Shown here one piece after another: positions 60,101 through 64,000 of a stretch of DNA of 64,000 bases (positions within the stretch are counted from its first letter, which is position 1; every line of letters begins with the position of its first letter). Source of the stretch: Ephemerocybe angulata (taxonomy: Eukaryota > Basidiomycota > Agaricomycetes > Agaricales > Psathyrellaceae). The translations under genes were made by a program, and so were the position numbers. The stretch is from the NCBI GenBank assembly GCA_013368325.1, contig JAACJK010000057.1, positions 1,054,001 through 1,118,000 of the forward strand, in the 5' to 3' direction. Below the pieces are notes generated by a model, which saw only the letters and a program-made list of their open reading frames with translations, was not told the origin of the DNA and searched no databases.

Positions 60101-62001
60101 AGTTGTCCTATGGGTCTCGTTGACGACCTCGAGGCCGCCATAGGCGCGCTCAAGCACCTCAGGCATAACGATACCAGGCTCCAGGCGAGCCAGCGATGGG
60201 AGGGAAGCTTGTGCATAACTCGCCGACGTTTGATCCTTGGAGAAGATGCCTAGCAAGGCCGGAGTGACGAGCAGCTTCACAAACTGGCGTCGGATTTGGG
60301 GAGTAAGCCTTTGGGACTATGGTTTTGATCAGCCATTGCTATATCATGTGGGAGTCATGCCATTGTACCTCAGGTGTTTTACACGTTGGGAGTTCCTCCT
60401 CCTTTGTACGGCAAAGGAAGTCATTGGCAAGGCGGGAGAGCAGCAGGGTGAGCTGAGCGAATGCTGTTAGTCTTGGCTTGGATAAAGGACTTCAATTCCT
60501 TACATTCGGGGTCCAGTTACCCAGATTCGAAGGATGGAAAAACGTCTCTATGCTGTTTACTAGTTTTTCAAGTGTATCAAGCGCTTTCGAACCGCCTGCA
60601 AATCCAACTTGCTTGGGCAACGCTCCGCCTCTACGGCCCGTAACAGGTGTATCTGGCCGAACTTCGCCATCTAATCGCATCGAGTAAACGAACAGCTTGG
60701 AGATAGCGTCTTGGTAAAAATCAGAAACATGAACGAGACAACTGTATTCAAAGACCTACTCATCTTGTTTGAGCTCTTCTTGATCCTGTTCTTGCGGCCA
60801 CTTGCTAGGTCCGCGTGCTGGGATGTATTCCCGCCGGAATTCTGCATGCCTGCGTTGAGTATGCATTGCTTAAGTTGCCTAATAAAAGCATCACCTTCAT
60901 CATTCCGATAGGCACATCTACGGGAGATTAGTCGCTCAAACGTCGGTACATCCATAAAGATAAGAACGCACTCAACGAGCCTAAAGCTTTGGCAGAAAGG
61001 AAGTCCCACTCCCACTGACTCCAAATGCCAACCTCTTTCCATTGCGGGGCCAGCTCACCCAGGTCGCCAGCCTGCCCAGCGACATGATCCTCCGACAAGT
61101 CGGCGCACAGCTCTAGCATTCTATCGTCGATGATGGATGAGTTGAACGCCTCCCAGATGCGGAACAACGCAGGGAGATATAGATGAGGTCGGGTTGGGGG
61201 CAAGAAGGATGTGAGGACCGGGATCATAGTCAACGCGGTCTACCAGATCTCTTAGAAATAGCTAAAGTGCAGATAAGATCTGAACGTACCTCTTGAGTAA
61301 ACATGGGAAGGAAAGTCTCGAGCATCTCAGGGATGTCGTCGGCTGAGAAGTAGAATTTGGCATGGTAAGCGATATAAAGCAAGATGTTGACGAGATTTCT
61401 CTGCGAATCCGTTATAGTGGACTTTGGCCACAGCTCCTTTTTCAGCGAGCGCCACATTGGCTTCCATGGCAGCTGCAGATCTGCAGGGCCCAGTTTCGGG
61501 TGAAGCCATCCGCTGGACTTGCTAAATAGCAGACGGGTGAACATGTCCGCCCAGTTGCGAAGGTAACGGATCTCTACTCCGGGAAGAATGGTGAGCTCAT
61601 AGTAGACTCTGACGAGCTTAGCGCGGGTGGGCTTTGGCACGGGATAGGCCATAGTGAGCCAGCTGCCCGGTGATTAGCCATACGAGATCACTCCGAAGGG
61701 AAAGGACATAGGCTCACCACTGCAAGAGCCCATCCCAGCTTCCGAGAACAAGCCAGTTCTGCGCCTTTGCAGCTATGGATATCTTTGCGACGATGTCCTC
61801 GAGGGCACGTTGCATCTGCTCGGGTGTCTCGCATTCGTAGGGCAGGGACTTGAGATGGGTCTGGATAGCCTCGACCTGCTTAGCATATGCGGACTTGGGG
61901 TCGTCGCCGAGCAGGTCATCGAACGATATTTCGTCCTCCTCCATGTGGGACAGTGGCGTAGAGACTTTCGAGGGGGGACCGGTATCAGGATCGCTGGACA
62001 T
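54150..62001 (-). CDS. BLM10: Proteasome activator BLM10/PA200, copy B
   Basis: A second complete 20S proteasome cap, in opposite orientation to copy A. The N-terminus is acidic (MEEDEISFDDLLGDDPKSAY), then QLPWKPMWRSLKKEL. The same landmark blocks occur as in copy A: SEPLFDLVLKLVFDYGTTNA, AKFLPFCAAQIEEELTHGAS, PSDTTLHW, GYTSTGRLISRILDALHSTY, PEMMISSLDLECGFPLSDPS. The last two exons give Gly-Thr-Ser-Tyr then Tyr-Ala-stop, so the Tyr-Tyr-Ala gate-opening tail is kept. Some introns match copy A in position and phase: the one after WDGLLQ, the one before NVPIG, and the last one. Others do not, as around TIRIYAQKAL, where copy A has two introns and copy B one. All reading frames I checked continue across introns. 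Clearly diverged, so an old duplication. AIM18 starts 227 bp away on the other strand. Confidence 0.93.
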
Positions 62002-62228
62002 GGTGGGTGTGATAAGAAGAAGACGAACGTGATACGGGGCTTAAATAGAGAATATCTCGGTCGGTGACGCGTCGTGCACGCGCAAGCTCAGCTGCGCACG
62101 GAATGCAGACTTTGGCTGGTGCACCAGGAGACGCCCTACTTAAAGGAACAGCAATTCGCCCTCGTTCAGTGACGCGTCGGAACACGTGCTCCGAATATTG
62201 CCTATTCCGATTGGTCGCCTCGGTCATC

Positions 62229-63244
62229 ATGTCGCTGCTTCTCCGCGCCCTCTCCGTCGCCCGCCCCGCGACCCGCTGCCTCGCGACCAATGCCTGCAGG
62301 CCCCTGTCCACCGCATCTGGCCCGTCTGCCTCTCGGAACTGGCGCACCCTGCTCTGCGCAACTGGACTGGGCATCGCGACCGTCGCTGCTCTCTCCCAAA
62401 CGGTCCACCTCGACGCCGGCCTTGAGGACTCTGTAGGTCAGTCGCTTTGTCGCATCAGAACCCGGACGACACTGACGACTGTATTAGTCGACCCGGCGAC
62501 CTCCATCTCCTTTCCGAAGACGCTGACCGTTCCTGCGAAGACGAAGCTTCCGCCCGTGTCGTTGGTTGGGCTGGGTGTTCGCACCGTGTCTTTCCTCGGA
62601 ATCAAGGTCTACACAGTTGCATTCTACGCTGACCTGGGTAATCCAAACCTAAAGGTGCGTGCGCTCTCGCGTTGTTGGTAGTCCTGCTAACTCGTCATAG
62701 ATTGCCAAAGAACTGAACCCGGAAGACAAGATTCGATATATTGTCCAGAACACGGCATGTGTAGTTCGAATTGGTGCGTAGCGCCTATTGGATCCAGGAC
62801 CCCGCACTGAAGGATATGCAGTACCCACAAGGTCGACAGGCTTCACCCACCTCCGAGATGCCTTCATGCGTGCCCTCCAAGGGCGTCTGGCCATCGCAAA
62901 GAAAGCGGGAACAATCACGGAGGCTGAAGAACACGCCGTCGCTTCTCCAATGCACAAGCTGAAGAGTATATTCCCCAACTCTCCACTCGCCAAACACACG
63001 CCTCTAGATATCTACCTTGCCGCGCCTGTCCCTGGCCAGCCCCGCGCCCTCGTCTTTAGGGATATGGGATCAATCGAAAACGACTGGGTCGCGACGGAGT
63101 TTGTTCTGCATTACTTTGAAGGAGACGGCCCCAGTCCTCCGGTGCGTCATTGTCACGGAACTGCTGACTTTCCCCTACTGATGACTGGCCATTATCCAGC
63201 TCAAGGCATCCGTCATTGAGAATCTGAAAGACTTTTCCAAATAG
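62229..63244 (+). CDS. AIM18: Mitochondrial chalcone-isomerase-fold protein (AIM18/AIM46-like)
   Basis: Fungal members of this family have the chalcone-isomerase fold and sit in mitochondria; their biochemical role is poorly known. The N-terminus is a presequence rich in Arg, Ala, Ser and Leu, followed by a likely membrane segment (LLCATGLGIATVAAL). The domain begins with DPATSISFPKTLTVPAKTKL, then GLGVRTVSFLGIKVYTVAFY, STGFTHLRDAFMRALQGRL, and TPLDIYLAAPVPGQPRALVF. It ends with EFVLHYFEGDGPSPPLKASV and a stop after DFSK. Several introns were spliced, the last joining Pro-Pro to Leu-Lys. The start is the first ATG in frame with the presequence. It shares a 227 bp start region with BLM10 copy B. 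Confidence 0.88.
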
Positions 63245-63340
63245 TCTAATTAGATTCTGTTCAACCTATTCCAACGGAGTCAACCTCTGACAAAAACCAT
63301 GGTTCTCACATGCCTTTAATTTAGACGGATCTACATAAGT

Positions 63341-64000
63341 ATGAGCCCGGCGAAGCGTTCTGGAATTATGTCGGTATTCTGGGAAACCGGTGGTCAGGTG
63401 TTACTACACATACCTCTTCAATCCATATTTGTTACCCACAACTTTCTCCTTCGTCGCTTTCATCTCGCCCCATGGCAAACGGATACAGATACCTCTCCTG
63501 TGAGCATATCGCGCATTCGCAGCTCCCAATTGGGCCCTCACCCCGTCTACTTAGCGGAGGACGTCTCCCACTTCCTGGAACATGGATACATCATAATTAA
63601 GAGTGCCTTTACGAAAGAAAAGGCAAACAAGTGGACAGGGGCACTCTGGACCCGGCTGGGCTTGAGCCCTAGCGACAAATCGACCTGGACAAAGGAAAGG
63701 ATCCATATGCCGGTCCACGGTAGAGAGAAGGTGGAGACCTTTGCGCCAAAGGTACTTGTGTCCAGACATTAGGGCATGGCGTAGGCTCACCTCGGGGACA
63801 GGCCTGGGCAGCGATTCAGGACTTGCTTGGGGGCGAGGAGCGCATCGATGAAGCGGCGTCGACATGGGGAAATTCATTCATTGTCAACCTTGGGACCCCG
63901 GAGCTGGAAGCAGCAACAGATACTATTGCTCCGCAGGACTTGGATAATTGGCATGTCGACGGAGACTTCTTCGTGAGTAGCAAGCATGTTGCTGCAGGGA
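63341..64000 (+). CDS. Phytanoyl-CoA dioxygenase-like protein, 5' part (cut by window edge)
   Basis: Fe(II)/2-oxoglutarate-dependent oxygenase of the PhyH group, of unknown substrate. The fragment reads VYLAEDVSHFLEHGYIIIKS and AFTKEKANKWTGALWTRLGL, then WTKERIHMPVHGREKVETFA. A clear intron at 63752-63809 joins to AWAAIQDLLGGEERIDEAAS, and the exon then reads WGNSFIVNLGTPELEAATDT. The first iron-binding motif follows in QDLDNWHVDGDFF (His-x-Asp), after which a gtgagt donor leads out of the window. The second histidine lies beyond the edge. The 5' end is uncertain: the frame is open from an ATG at 63341 with no forced intron. It is not a TET/JBP protein, as its sequence is of PhyH style. Confidence 0.8.

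Noticed and set aside
63341..64000. Possible TET/JBP dioxygenase linked to the KDZ element
   Set aside because: KDZ elements in mushrooms can carry TET/JBP genes, but this gene's sequence (HGYIIIKSAF, WHVDGDFF) is of phytanoyl-CoA dioxygenase style and it lies 59 kb from the element.

Overview
The window is nuclear DNA of a filamentous basidiomycete, most likely an Agaricomycete. The genes are compact and cut by many introns of about 50 bp with GT-AG ends. Both tRNA genes carry a short intron one base 3' of the anticodon. The left end holds a KDZ-type (Kyakuja-Dileera-Zisupton) DNA transposon with CxC5/CxC6-like cysteine clusters, a family expanded in mushrooms. No CRISPR, operon or bacterial feature is present.

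Left part (1-4.4 kb): a KDZ transposase-like gene with at least one apparent frameshift on the + strand, and a companion gene on the - strand with a GRF-like zinc finger and a second cysteine cluster, framed by similar TCACGG/CGTGAA-rich inverted ends. 4.5-10.6 kb is housekeeping: class I histone deacetylase (RPD3), XPA/RAD14 repair factor, a peroxisomal acyl-CoA thioesterase ending in SKL, and a tiny I9-type protease inhibitor. 10.9-11.8 kb holds a half tRNA-Lys, a diverged direct repeat and an intact tRNA-Lys.

Middle part: an unrecognised nuclear-looking protein (11.9-13.0 kb), a complete proteasome activator BLM10/PA200 gene (13.2-21.6 kb, +), a HIT protein and a TRAX-like protein sharing a 113 bp divergent promoter, tRNA-Asn, an unrecognised single-span membrane protein, a RING E3 ligase, a low-complexity SR-like protein, a DEDDy 3'-5' exonuclease, a secreted GH18 chitinase with Thr-rich linker and chitin-binding module, CK2 alpha, a small SET protein, the mitochondrial DnaJ Mdj1, an MFS (DHA2-like) exporter, choline/ethanolamine kinase and a TTP-type tandem CCCH RNA-binding protein.

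Right part: after 3.3 kb without a recognisable gene comes a second, full-length, diverged BLM10 gene (54.15-62.0 kb, -). It faces the first copy in inverted orientation and also ends in Tyr-Tyr-Ala. An AIM18-type chalcone-isomerase-fold mitochondrial protein follows, then a phytanoyl-CoA dioxygenase-like gene cut by the window edge.

The most notable feature is the inverted pair of complete BLM10 paralogs about 32.5 kb apart. The next are the KDZ element with its zinc-finger companion and the rearranged tRNA-Lys locus. Most other genes are unrelated housekeeping functions placed side by side. Several neighbours start head to head 0.1-0.5 kb apart and probably share promoters.
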